Assembly: GCA_030656615.1 (NCBI GenBank)
Contig: JAUSOY010000043.1
Span: 54,968 to 118,967, forward strand
Direction of reading: 5' to 3'
DNA: 64,000 bases
DNA from: Bacteroidales bacterium
Lineage (GTDB): Bacteria; Bacteroidota; Bacteroidia; Bacteroidales; TTA-H9
In this document: positions 45,785 to 55,165 of the stretch, piece by piece
How positions within the stretch are numbered: the stretch's first letter is position 1
Layout of the letters: each line of letters starts with the position of its first letter
The notes under the pieces: generated by a model
Databases searched by the model: none
Told to the model about the DNA's origin: nothing
Seen by the model: the letters and a program-made list of their open reading frames with translations, nothing else
Program-made: the position numbers and the translations under genes

Positions 45785-46279
45785 ATGGAATTAGTAAAAC
45801 CCGCTATAGGCCTGTTATTCTGGATGTTGATTTCATTCGGCGCTTTGCTGTTTATCCTCAGCAAATTTGCCTGGCCTGCGATAACCAAGGCACTGAAAGA
45901 ACGCGAGAAATCAATTGAAGAGGCGCTCCATCTGGCTGAAACAGCCCGTGGTGAAATGAAAAAGCTAAAATTCGATAACGAACAACTGCTTAAAGAAGCC
46001 AAAGAAGAACGCGATGCCATATTAAAAGATGCCCGTAAAATTAAAGACAGCATCGTGAATGAAGCCCATAACAAAGCCCATTTGGAATATGAGCGCATGA
46101 TAGAAGTTGCGCGTGAAGGCATTAAAAATGAAAAAATGGCTGCTATTACCGAGCTCAAAAATCAATTGGCAATTCTGAGTATCGAAGTGGCTGAAAAAAT
46201 TCTCCGTGAAGAATTAAGCAAGGATAAAAAACAGGATCAGTACGTTAAAAGTCTGGTCGACGAGATGAAGTTTAATTAA
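45785..46279 (+). CDS. atpF: ATP synthase F0 subunit b
   Basis: Peripheral stalk subunit: one N-terminal membrane helix (about residues 6-27, AIGLLFWMLISFGALLFILSKF) with the usual W-P motif (FAWPAITKALKEREKSIEEAL), then a long charged helix that dimerises (about 30-150). Length 164 is normal. It lies between atpE and atpH, 20 bases before the latter. Confidence 0.96.
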   Translation: MELVKPAIGLLFWMLISFGALLFILSKFAWPAITKALKEREKSIEEALHLAETARGEMKKLKFDNEQLLKEAKEERDAILKDARKIKDSIVNEAHNKAHLEYERMIEVAREGIKNEKMAAITELKNQLAILSIEVAEKILREELSKDKKQDQYVKSLVDEMKFN

Positions 46280-46299
46280 GCGAAGATAATACATCACCC

Positions 46300-46857
46300 A
46301 TGAAAGAAGCCATCGTTGCAAGACGCTATGCCAGCGCACTTTTCGAGGTAGCCTCCGAAAACCAAAAGGTTAATGAGGTGTATTCCGACATTCGCCAGAT
46401 ATACAACCTTTGCCAAAAAAGCAGAGATTTTTCGCTCATGCTTAAAAATCCTGTGGTACCGGCTCCTCAAAAAAGGAAGATTATGAAAGTCCTTTTTGAT
46501 GGAAAAATTGAGGATATCAGCTTACGATTTTTTTTGATTCTTGCATCCAAAGGCCGCGAAGATATTACTGAAGAAATATGTAATCAGTTTGTTATTATCT
46601 ACAAAGAGGCTAATAACATTCATGACATCACAATACGAACCGCTTCACCGCTTTCCAAAGAAAACCGTGAAGAAATCCTTAATCAGCTCAATACGGTCAT
46701 AAATGGCACCATTGAACTTGAGGAAATTATTGAACCAGCCCTGATCGGGGGCTACCAGTTATTGTACGACGATAAACGTTACGATGCCAGCGTTCGTAAA
46801 CAAATTAGCGAACTAAGGCGCAAATTCACTGAAAATCTGTTTGTTAAACAGTTCTAA
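46300..46857 (+). CDS. atpH: ATP synthase F1 subunit delta
   Basis: Links the peripheral stalk to the F1 head. The N-terminal six-helix domain begins with the typical VARRYASALFEVASENQK, and the C-terminal signature is EEIIEPALIGGYQLLYDDKRYDASVRKQISELRRKF. Length 185 and position between atpF and atpA fit. Sixteen bases separate it from atpA. Confidence 0.96.
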   Translation: MKEAIVARRYASALFEVASENQKVNEVYSDIRQIYNLCQKSRDFSLMLKNPVVPAPQKRKIMKVLFDGKIEDISLRFFLILASKGREDITEEICNQFVIIYKEANNIHDITIRTASPLSKENREEILNQLNTVINGTIELEEIIEPALIGGYQLLYDDKRYDASVRKQISELRRKFTENLFVKQF

Positions 46858-46873
46858 ATAAATCCATTGAATC

Positions 46874-48457
46874 ATGGCTGAAATCAAACCAGCTGAAGTT
46901 ACAGCGATATTGCGGCAACAGTTAGCCGGCCACCGTACCGAATCAGAACTCGAGGAAGTGGGTTCTGTGCTCCAGATCGGTGACGGTATAGCACGTATAT
47001 ACGGATTAAGCAATGCTCAGTCCGGGGAACTTATCGAATTTGAAAAAGACAATTTAAAAGCCATCGTCCTCAACCTCGAAGAAGATAATGTAGGTGCTGT
47101 ACTTCTTGGCGAAACCAGAGAAATAAAGGAAGGCGATATCGTAAAACGGACCGGACGTATTGCTTCGGTAAACGTTGGCGAAGGTTTGCTTGGTCGTGTT
47201 GTAAATACTTTGGGCGAACCCATCGACGGTAAAGGGGATATAAAAGGCCCTTTGTACGAAATGCCATTGGAGCGCAAGGCTCCCGGTGTTATTTACCGCC
47301 GCCCGGTTAATGAACCTCTTCAGACCGGAATTAAAGCAATTGACGCCATGATACCCATTGGCCGTGGACAGCGCGAGCTGATTATCGGTGACCGTCAGAC
47401 CGGGAAATCCTCCATTGCCATTGATACCATTCTGAATCAGAAAGAATTCTATGATAAAGGCGAAACAGTTTATTGCATATATGTAGCAATAGGACTCAAA
47501 GGTTCTACCGTTGCCAACCTTGTAAAAACACTGGAAGACAAAGGTGCCATGGCTTATACCTCTATTGTTGCGGCTACGGCGTCAGACCCTGCTGCCATGC
47601 AGTTCTATGCACCATTTACCGGAGCAGCTATCGGGGAATTTTTCAGAGATACCGGTCGTCCGGCACTTGTTATTTTCGACGATTTATCAAAACAGGCTGT
47701 AGCATATCGCGAAGTTTCTCTGCTTTTACGTCGCCCTCCCGGCCGTGAGGCGTATCCTGGTGATGTATTCTATCTGCATTCTCGCTTACTGGAACGTGCC
47801 GCCAAAATCATCGATTCCGATGAAATTGCTGCGCAAATGAACGACCTGCCAGAGGTACTCAAACCCCTTGTTAAAGGCGGAGGCTCTCTTACCGCCTTAC
47901 CCATCATCGAAACACAGGCTGGCGATGTATCGGCTTACATTCCTACGAATGTTATTTCGATTACTGATGGACAAATATTCCTCGAAACCAATTTGTTTAA
48001 CGCTGGTATCCGTCCGGCGATTAATGTTGGCATCTCCGTATCACGTGTAGGTGGTAATGCCCAGATTAAATCCATGAAAAAAGTTGCCGGAACCCTAAAA
48101 ATCGATCAGGCCCAGTACCGTGAACTCGAAGCCTTCTCCAAATTTGGATCTGACCTCGATGCAGCCACAAAAGCTGTGCTTGAAAAAGGAAAACGCAATG
48201 TGGAAATTCTAAAACAAGGATTACACCAGCCCATTCCAGTTGAAAAACAAATAGCCATTCTCTTCTGCGGTACCCGCGGATTGCTTAAAAATGTTCCGGT
48301 AGAAAGAATTCTTGATTTCGAAACGGAATTAATTCATCAACTCGAAGAAAAATATCCTCATATCCTCAAAACCCTCAGGGCCGGACAGCTATCCGATGAA
48401 ACGGTAGTTGAACTCGAAAAGGTTGCAGAGATTGTTTCGAAGAAATACGCTAAATAA
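46874..48457 (+). CDS. atpA: ATP synthase F1 subunit alpha
   Basis: Non-catalytic nucleotide-binding subunit of the F1 hexamer. Landmarks: the beta-barrel start ([21 protein letters not shown]), the P-loop [15 protein letters not shown] near residue 173, [45 protein letters not shown] containing the arginine finger region, and [17 protein letters not shown]. Length 527 is normal. The genes for subunits beta and epsilon are not in this operon; in Bacteroidota they commonly form a separate atpD-atpC unit. Confidence 0.98.
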   Translation: MAEIKPAEVTAILRQQLAGHRTESELEEVGSVLQIGDGIARIYGLSNAQSGELIEFEKDNLKAIVLNLEEDNVGAVLLGETREIKEGDIVKRTGRIASVNVGEGLLGRVVNTLGEPIDGKGDIKGPLYEMPLERKAPGVIYRRPVNEPLQTGIKAIDAMIPIGRGQRELIIGDRQTGKSSIAIDTILNQKEFYDKGETVYCIYVAIGLKGSTVANLVKTLEDKGAMAYTSIVAATASDPAAMQFYAPFTGAAIGEFFRDTGRPALVIFDDLSKQAVAYREVSLLLRRPPGREAYPGDVFYLHSRLLERAAKIIDSDEIAAQMNDLPEVLKPLVKGGGSLTALPIIETQAGDVSAYIPTNVISITDGQIFLETNLFNAGIRPAINVGISVSRVGGNAQIKSMKKVAGTLKIDQAQYRELEAFSKFGSDLDAATKAVLEKGKRNVEILKQGLHQPIPVEKQIAILFCGTRGLLKNVPVERILDFETELIHQLEEKYPHILKTLRAGQLSDETVVELEKVAEIVSKKYAK

Positions 48458-48463
48458 TCGCCC

Positions 48464-49345
48464 ATGCCAAATCTTAAGGAAGTAAGGAACAGGATTGAAT
48501 CGGTTAAATCCACCCAGCAAATCACCAGCGCTATGAAGTTGGTGGCCGCTTCCAAACTGCGCAAGGCCCAGAATGCCATTATGTCGCTCAGGCCGTATTC
48601 CAAAAAAATGTCTGAAATACTGCAAAATGTTAGTGCCAGCATCGATTCAGACGGTAATTCGGTATACGGACAACAAAGACCAGAAGAGAAAATCCTGATT
48701 GTAGCACTGGCATCAAACCGCGGATTATGTGGTGCTTTTAACTCAAATGTTATTAAACTCACCCGTCGTCTGATATTTAATACGTTTGCCCCTCAACACG
48801 CGAAAGGGAATGTTCATCTTATATGTGCCGGCAAACATTTAAGCGATTACTTCGTACGCCAGAATTTCGGCTTGCATGGCCGTTTCGATGCTATTTTCGA
48901 CAAACCGGAATATCAGGCAGTAGCCGACATTGCTACAGGAATAATGAAGGCATTCGAAAGCAAAAAATACGATGCTGTTTATCTGGTGTATAACCAGTTC
49001 AAAAATGCAGCCACACAGACGCTGATCACGGAACAGTTTCTTCCGATAGCACCATCCAAGGAAAAAACGGCCACCCATTCAGCAGACTATATCTTCCAGC
49101 CTGACAAGAATGAAATTCTTGACGATCTGGTTCCACGCTCATTAAAAATTCAGTTGTACAAAGCAGTTCTCGATTCTTTTGCTTCCGAACAAGGTGCACG
49201 AATGACCGCAATGCACCAGGCCACCGATAATGCAAAAGAAATTCTGCGTCAGCTAAAACTGGCTTATAATAAAGCCCGTCAGAATGCCATTACGAGCGAA
49301 ATACTTGAAATTGTTGGCGGGGCAAATGCTCTCAAATCTTCGTGA
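48464..49345 (+). CDS. atpG: ATP synthase F1 subunit gamma
   Basis: Central rotor shaft that couples the c-ring to the catalytic sites. The two coiled-coil helices are at the termini: LKEVRNRIESVKSTQQITSAMKLVAASKLRKAQ (residues about 3-35) and ASEQGARMTAMHQATDNAKEILRQLKLAYNKARQNAITSEILEIVGGANAL at the end. The central Rossmann-like part has ASNRGLCGAFN. Length 293 is normal. Only 6 bases separate it from atpA; it is the last gene of the operon. Confidence 0.97.
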   Translation: MPNLKEVRNRIESVKSTQQITSAMKLVAASKLRKAQNAIMSLRPYSKKMSEILQNVSASIDSDGNSVYGQQRPEEKILIVALASNRGLCGAFNSNVIKLTRRLIFNTFAPQHAKGNVHLICAGKHLSDYFVRQNFGLHGRFDAIFDKPEYQAVADIATGIMKAFESKKYDAVYLVYNQFKNAATQTLITEQFLPIAPSKEKTATHSADYIFQPDKNEILDDLVPRSLKIQLYKAVLDSFASEQGARMTAMHQATDNAKEILRQLKLAYNKARQNAITSEILEIVGGANALKSS

Positions 49346-49396
49346 ACATTTCGGTTTTAGAATCGTTTGATTTCAAAACACAAAACCTTCAGAATT

Positions 49397-49921
49397 ATGA
49401 TCACCCATAATGTAGCCAATGCGATAAACGAACAGATACAACGCGAAGAATATTCATCACGTTTGTATCTTCAGATGGCCACCTGGTGCGAAGTAAAAGG
49501 CTTCCCCGGTGCCGCCGCTTTTCTTTATAAACAGGCCGAAGAAGAACGTATGCATATGCTTAAATTTGTGCATTACCTCAACGACCGCGAAGGAGAAACA
49601 CTCTTAAAGCCTGTTCAACAACCTCCTCACCAATTCGAAAGTCTGAAAAATCTTTTCGAAGAAGTTTTGAAACACGAACAGTATATTTCTGCTTCAATTA
49701 ACGAAATATATCATATCACCTTACAGGAGAAAGACTATACCACCGGCAATACGCTTCAGTGGTTCATAAATGAACAGATTGAAGAAGAAAGCACTATGCG
49801 CTCCATTCTTGATAAAATCAGACTGGCTGGCGATATCAATTCCGGGGGCTTATTCCATATTGATAAAGAATTGGATGCTTTGGCGGCTGCCCGCCCAGAT
49901 TTCGGACTTCCCATCGCATAG
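49397..49921 (+). CDS. ftnA: Ferritin (bacterial non-heme FtnA type)
   Basis: Iron storage protein forming a 24-subunit shell. Ferroxidase ligands are visible: Glu in IQREEYSSRLYLQMATWCE, E-x-x-H in EEERMHMLKFVHYL, Glu in VLKHEQYISASINEIYH, and QWFINEQIEEE. The open frame begins at 49367, but the ATG at 49397 gives the usual ferritin beginning (MITHNVANAINEQIQRE) and a 174-residue protein. It follows atpG after 51 bases and ends in a bulged hairpin. Confidence 0.95.
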   Translation: MITHNVANAINEQIQREEYSSRLYLQMATWCEVKGFPGAAAFLYKQAEEERMHMLKFVHYLNDREGETLLKPVQQPPHQFESLKNLFEEVLKHEQYISASINEIYHITLQEKDYTTGNTLQWFINEQIEEESTMRSILDKIRLAGDINSGGLFHIDKELDALAAARPDFGLPIA

Positions 49922-49959
49922 AACACACAGGAAGAAGAAATTTTGATATTGACGTTTAA

Positions 49960-49991
49960 AAGGCAAGACGATGAAAATCGCTTCTTGCCTT
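49960..49991 (+). terminator. Terminator of the ferritin gene
   Basis: A hairpin with a 13-bp stem interrupted by a 2-base bulge (9 bp plus 4 bp, GAAA loop), followed by TGTCATTTT. It lies 39 bases after the stop. The 65-codon minus-strand frame overlapping it (49956-50153) was not called. Confidence 0.68.
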
Positions 49992-50168
49992 TGTCATTTT
50001 AATAAAACCATTAGAATTAAATCTGTAATAGAAAGTCTCTCCCACTTTCCTGTCAATGTAAATTGCATTCTCCCAATTGACTGATGTAATCGATGCCTGT
50101 ATTCGTCGATCCACATAAACTTGATTACAGGTCAATGGCAATAAAACGCTCAATACCTCAATCGAATT

Positions 50169-50738
50169 TTAGGCTTTTTTTTCGTTTTCTATTTCCTTCA
50201 CCAGTTCGGCATACCATTCTTCACTATACCGTTCGATCAATGGCTCTTTTAAAAACTGATACAAGGCTACATTTAATGCTTTTCCCTTTTTTAAGGCTGC
50301 TTTACATATGCCCCATTTATGATAATTAACGGTATCGCCGGTACTTAATTCTTTAATCCGTAGCGGATACAAATAACACGACTCCGGTTTACGGAAATCA
50401 CTTTCTCCTGCATCGAAAGCCTTTTCGATGGCACACCAGGCAATGCCATCGGTGTAATTGGTAAAAATACATGCACCACCATTTACCAGAGGAGTAACAA
50501 AGTTTCCACCGGCATCATAATCGAACACGCCATATTCCTGAAGCACTTGCAGCCCTTGTGGAGTCATATACTTAACCACGGTATCGATGACATCCTCCAG
50601 CATACCTATCTCATCTTCAAGCATTGGCGCTCCGGCATCGCCTTCTACACAGCAGGCTCCCTTGCATTTTTCCAGATCACAAACAAAGTGAACTTCCGCT
50701 AAGTCGTCGGAAACCAAACAATTTTCAATGATTTTCAT
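50169..50738 (-). CDS. DUF3109-family cysteine-cluster protein
   Basis: A 189-residue cytoplasmic protein with an N-terminal cysteine cluster C20-x4-C25-x3-C29-C30 (FVCDLEKCKGACCVEGDAG) and further Cys at GACIFTN, AWCAIEKAF, PESCYLYP and WGICKAA. This is the pattern of DUF3109, related to the YkgJ zinc or iron-sulfur cluster proteins, and is common in Bacteroidota. It probably binds a metal; role unknown. It is on the same strand as sbcC, 123 bases downstream of that gene's stop. Confidence 0.88.
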   Translation of the reverse strand: MKIIENCLVSDDLAEVHFVCDLEKCKGACCVEGDAGAPMLEDEIGMLEDVIDTVVKYMTPQGLQVLQEYGVFDYDAGGNFVTPLVNGGACIFTNYTDGIAWCAIEKAFDAGESDFRKPESCYLYPLRIKELSTGDTVNYHKWGICKAALKKGKALNVALYQFLKEPLIERYSEEWYAELVKEIENEKKA

Positions 50739-50861
50739 TCGTAAAGGATTAGATATTCATACAATATGCAGGACGATGCAATTAGTCTGTTACACGCTGA
50801 TTCTTCAAATAGTCAGTCAACCGGTAGCACAACCAATCTGCAAAGATAGTTTTTCTGGAAG

Positions 50862-53800
50862 TTAGTAGTGAATGCTAATGCGCGATCCCTGTTCAGGATC
50901 GTTTATAACCCGGATATGGCTTTCTATTTCCTGCTGAAGATCCTCCACATGAGAAATTACGCCAACGATGCGGTTTTCGAGCCTCAGAGCCTTTAAAGTA
51001 TCAAATACAATGTACAACGATTCCTTATCAAGCGAGCCAAAGCCTTCGTCCAGAAAAAAGAAATTCTCGACAGCCTGACGTTGATGCTGCAAACTATCAG
51101 CAAGTGCTAATGCCAGTGACAAGGAAGCCTGAAATTTTTGTCCACCCGACAAGGTCTTGATGCTCCGTATGTGTCCGTTATTCATATAATCGCGCACCAC
51201 GAAGGAATTATCATCGCTTAATTCAATACGAAGTGTACGGCCACTTAACTGAAAAAATCGCTCATTGGCTGCATTTACAAGAGAATGCAGATATACGGAA
51301 GAAGTAAAATTCACAAAGCCACTGGCGGCAAACATGGCTTTCAGCACTTTAATATTATCAAACCTTTTCTGAAGGATGTCGATGCGGGAAACAAGAATCT
51401 TCTTTTCATCCAGTTTCCGGGCGGAGTCTTCAACTTGCTTCCTTAAAACGGCATTATGCTGGCGTGAGCTTTCAAGAGCGGTATGCAATTCTGTCATTTG
51501 CACTTTAAAGGCATCGTGCAAATTACCATCGTAAGGAGATGATTCGGCGAGTTTGCTCCACTGACTTTTTGCAAGCTGCGCTGCTTCCAGGCGAGTGCTC
51601 CACTGATGCCACTGTCCGGAAGCTAAATCAACATCAAAACTATCATGAAGCACCGCTTCCACTTCTTCTTTTTTTGTGAAAGAATACTCCTCCAATAATT
51701 CAGCAAGCCGCGACCTGACCTTTGCTTCCTCAACTTCCAGCTCAGCTTTTCGTGAAATATTTCCCAGAATGATACCTTCCAGCTTTTGTGCTTCGGCCAT
51801 CGCATCAGAAATGAGACTGTTTAGTGTATTAAAATCCAAATTGGCCTTTTGAATGCGTAATTCTATTTCCTCAATTTTGATTTTCAGATCTCCTGCCTGA
51901 ACATTTTTATATCGATTTATCAATGATTCGCCCGCCTGCTGCGCGTGAATCATTGCCCTTTCGGCAAAGCGGCTGATTTCCCTGTCGAGTTCATCGAATC
52001 GTTGCCGGGCTTTATCGAGCGTACCTTGTAAATTCGTAATCTGAACCTCCAGGGCAGCCAAAGCAGGATCGATTTCTTTCCCCACACGACGAATTACTTC
52101 CATCGATTTTTCTATCCGGGCAGGAATTTCATCCAAGGCGACGCCATCCGGCTTCAAAGAAAGAAGAGAAACTTCCTGTTCTTTAATACTTTCTAAGTCT
52201 TTTTCGAGTGATATCAATTCAGATTTAGTCTCCTGAATCCGTTCTCCAATTTTTACCGCAGCCGCACGGGCATTTTCCATCACCTTCAAGCGTGTTTTTC
52301 CGTCCTGGATATTTTTCTCAATCTCCAATAATTGCTTAAAAACATCCGAATTATTATACACATCCGGATGATGTTCCGAACCACAGAGCGGGCAAGGACT
52401 ACCTTCCACTAAAACCTCAGCATATTCGGCAAGATGCTTGCTCCGCCGTAAAATATTGGCATTTTCATCTGCCTTGATAATTGATTGTTCGAGATCATTA
52501 ATGTGTTGGTTAATCAGGCTTGCGTCTTCATCGAATCCACTTACTTTGATACCAAACACACCAAGTGTTTCATAATATTGCTCCTGAAATTCATTTAAAC
52601 GCTTAACTTTCTCCGCTTTGCGGTTCTCTGTTTCTTTCAAACGCTGAAGGACTGACGAATACTTTTGATGCCAACTACTTAGCGCCATCGTATCATCTGC
52701 TGATAATGATCCTTTGAGAACCTCCTCTTTTTCATTTTTCAATTTCAGCTGAGATGCGAGCAATTTTTCGAGCTCTTCACGTTTTTCGTTTACAAATACC
52801 AATCCTTTTCTACGCGAATCTTCCAAAGAATCGCGCTCCTCTTCAGCCTTCCGCATCTCAAAAATCAAAGAAATTCCTCTGATTTCTTCCTTAAATTCAG
52901 GCGTTAGAAGATATACTGGCTGAACCAATTTCAATTTTTCATCCAGTTCAGCGAGCTTACTTTGCCATTGAATTCGTTCTTTTACAAATTTCTCGCTCTC
53001 TATTTGTAAATCGGACAGCGATTTTTCGATACGCTTTAAATCGGCCATTGGTGCAGCAAAAAACTTCGTGCAAAGTCGGTACTTCTCAATTTTTTCAAGC
53101 AAAGACTTCATTCCATCGCTTTTCGAAAACAATTCGTCATATGCCTGAACCGAATCTTTAAATTGCTGATGAATCTGAGCGGCCGCCGATAATTTCAACT
53201 CTTCCGCCTGCATATTTTGCCATTTCCCGGTCATCGCGTTAAGATTTGTTTCAACAAGCGATAAGTCTTCACTTAAGGATTGATGGGATTCGTCTGTATA
53301 AGCCTCCAGAGAAGTCAATTGGCCCAAAACATGGTTTCTGTCGGCTTCATTTTTCTTTTCGATGGCTGCAACTTTATAGCTCAGTTCATATTTGCCAAGA
53401 TCGAAAAGTTCGCGCAGCATACGTGTACGTTCTGTGCCGGTAAGTTCAAGAAACTCCTGAAATTTCCCCTGAGGAATGATGATGGTTCTATGAAAATTCT
53501 CGGAAGAAAGACCGATGATTTTTTCGAGCGATTCGAGTTCTATCGGAATCCATTCATCATTCTGCTGTTCAAAAGCACGTCTTTCCCATTTGGTGATATT
53601 CGAAAAATTCTTAGAATTACGGCGGGCATTCACCACGGCGCGATAAATTTTTGAAGGTGTACCTGTCATGAATTCAAAATCGATCAACAGCTCGTTGCTC
53701 TTTAAATTCATCATATTATACTGCCGGTTATCGCGGGCGTGCAATCTCCCGGATTCGCCGTACAATGCCATAGAAATGGCTTCTACCAGACTCGATTTCC

Positions 53801-53918
53801 CACTTCCGGTACTACCAAAAATTCCGAAAATACGCGATTTCAGGAGACCAGAAAAATCAATTTCCTGCTGCTCCTGATAGCTATACAATCCTTTTATGAT
53901 TAATCGCCTTGGAATCAT
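50862..53918 (-). CDS. sbcC: Nuclease SbcCD subunit C (SMC-like ATPase)
   Basis: ATPase subunit of the SbcCD (Mre11-Rad50-like) nuclease that processes hairpins and blocked DNA ends. Residues 1-200 hold the N-terminal ATPase half with Walker A GSTGSGKSSLVEA. Long coiled coils follow (about 190-820) around a zinc hook CPLCGSEH near residues 507-514. The C-terminal half has the signature LSGGQKFQASLSLALALAD and Walker B FFFLDEGFGSLDKES. Length 1018 fits. Its ATG overlaps the sbcD stop by 4 bases, indicating translational coupling. Confidence 0.96.
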   Translation of the reverse strand: MIPRRLIIKGLYSYQEQQEIDFSGLLKSRIFGIFGSTGSGKSSLVEAISMALYGESGRLHARDNRQYNMMNLKSNELLIDFEFMTGTPSKIYRAVVNARRNSKNFSNITKWERRAFEQQNDEWIPIELESLEKIIGLSSENFHRTIIIPQGKFQEFLELTGTERTRMLRELFDLGKYELSYKVAAIEKKNEADRNHVLGQLTSLEAYTDESHQSLSEDLSLVETNLNAMTGKWQNMQAEELKLSAAAQIHQQFKDSVQAYDELFSKSDGMKSLLEKIEKYRLCTKFFAAPMADLKRIEKSLSDLQIESEKFVKERIQWQSKLAELDEKLKLVQPVYLLTPEFKEEIRGISLIFEMRKAEEERDSLEDSRRKGLVFVNEKREELEKLLASQLKLKNEKEEVLKGSLSADDTMALSSWHQKYSSVLQRLKETENRKAEKVKRLNEFQEQYYETLGVFGIKVSGFDEDASLINQHINDLEQSIIKADENANILRRSKHLAEYAEVLVEGSPCPLCGSEHHPDVYNNSDVFKQLLEIEKNIQDGKTRLKVMENARAAAVKIGERIQETKSELISLEKDLESIKEQEVSLLSLKPDGVALDEIPARIEKSMEVIRRVGKEIDPALAALEVQITNLQGTLDKARQRFDELDREISRFAERAMIHAQQAGESLINRYKNVQAGDLKIKIEEIELRIQKANLDFNTLNSLISDAMAEAQKLEGIILGNISRKAELEVEEAKVRSRLAELLEEYSFTKKEEVEAVLHDSFDVDLASGQWHQWSTRLEAAQLAKSQWSKLAESSPYDGNLHDAFKVQMTELHTALESSRQHNAVLRKQVEDSARKLDEKKILVSRIDILQKRFDNIKVLKAMFAASGFVNFTSSVYLHSLVNAANERFFQLSGRTLRIELSDDNSFVVRDYMNNGHIRSIKTLSGGQKFQASLSLALALADSLQHQRQAVENFFFLDEGFGSLDKESLYIVFDTLKALRLENRIVGVISHVEDLQQEIESHIRVINDPEQGSRISIHY

Positions 53919-55144
53919 GCTTCAGAATTATCGGATAATACTTCATGAAAAAGCCCCATGAGCGCTTCATCGGGGACAAATCCATGCCGGCTTTTAAAAT
54001 AAGAGACGAACAAATCATCGATGCTATCACTCAAATCGGGTAAAACCAGACCCGGATTATCTTCATCCGGTATGCTGATATCCGGAATAATTCCGATGAT
54101 GCCTGAGTGAATTGAATGTAGTTGCCGAATAATGGCCGGCGACAGGTATTTATCGAGCTTCAGCGTGATTTCTACCAGGCAATCAGGATTTGCTGTAAGC
54201 CATAAGGCAGCATCTTCTGAACTACTGAAAGTTTTGCGCTCCAGTGGCTTTCCGCTGTTTAATTCCACAGGCCGATGCTTAGCAGCATTTCCGGGGCTTA
54301 GCTCAACAATCTCGACATATTTTTTTTGTGATGCCTCGCTGAAACTATAAGAAAGAGGGCTTCCTGAATACATAACAGGGCCGGGCATTTTTGAAATGCA
54401 CTGCCGGCGGTGTAAATGTCCCAGAGCCGTATATTGAAAACAATCCGGTAATAAATCTGTAAAAACTTCGGAGGCACCTCCGGGAATTAAGATCGGCTTT
54501 TCTTCATCGAGGGGCTCAGCGGGGCGCTCTCCATGCCGCTCGACCATATATAAATGACTAAGCAATACGGTAACTTCCGCGGAAGCATCAATTCCCTCAG
54601 CCAATTCAGCCCAAAATTTTTGTAAGGATGCGCGCAGTCCATCCTCCGGATTCTCAGTTCCCATAAACATCTGCATACGAAATTCATTGGCATAGGCTGT
54701 ATGAATGATATTCAGGGGGAATGAAACGCCGGGGATGTTGATTTTAATAATTCCAGGCAAAGGGCTTTCGATGCTTAAGCCAGTATCCAGTTTAAAAGGA
54801 GCAATCTGCTGAGAGGGAAATCCGGCCAGAATAATTCCGCACGCACGCGCCAGAGGATCAGGGGCATGAATACGGTCCGGAGAATCATGGTTTCCAGCGA
54901 TGACAATAACGGCTCTTTCGCCATTTTTCCCCAGCCTTTTTAGTGTTTTGTAAAACAGCTCAATGGCTTCTACCGGAGGATTATAGGCGTCGAAAACATC
55001 ACCGGCCACCAAAACGGCATGAACTTCTTCGCGCTCGGCTATTTCGCAAATTTCTTCCAATACCGCCCTTTGTTCCGGAAGTCGGGAAAAATCGCCCAAA
55101 CGCTTGCCCAAATGCCAGTCAGAAGTATGCAGCAAGCGTATCAT
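53915..55144 (-). CDS. sbcD: Nuclease SbcCD subunit D (Mre11-like exonuclease)
   Basis: Metallophosphoesterase nuclease subunit that pairs with SbcC. Metal-binding motifs appear in order: LHTSDWHLGK (Asp9, His11), LVAGDVFDAYNPP, VIVIAGNHDSPDR, and TALGHLHRRQ with the last His pair; LSHLYMVERHGE lies between. Length 409 is normal. The gene is 21 bases downstream of porZ on the same strand and overlaps sbcC by 4 bases, so the three probably share a transcript. Confidence 0.96.
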   Translation of the reverse strand: MIRLLHTSDWHLGKRLGDFSRLPEQRAVLEEICEIAEREEVHAVLVAGDVFDAYNPPVEAIELFYKTLKRLGKNGERAVIVIAGNHDSPDRIHAPDPLARACGIILAGFPSQQIAPFKLDTGLSIESPLPGIIKINIPGVSFPLNIIHTAYANEFRMQMFMGTENPEDGLRASLQKFWAELAEGIDASAEVTVLLSHLYMVERHGERPAEPLDEEKPILIPGGASEVFTDLLPDCFQYTALGHLHRRQCISKMPGPVMYSGSPLSYSFSEASQKKYVEIVELSPGNAAKHRPVELNSGKPLERKTFSSSEDAALWLTANPDCLVEITLKLDKYLSPAIIRQLHSIHSGIIGIIPDISIPDEDNPGLVLPDLSDSIDDLFVSYFKSRHGFVPDEALMGLFHEVLSDNSEA

Positions 55145-55165
55145 CAGCAGCTTGTATGAAAAAAA

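Noticed and set aside
49956..50153. 65-codon minus-strand frame after ferritin
   Set aside because: It overlaps the ferritin terminator and shows no family resemblance.
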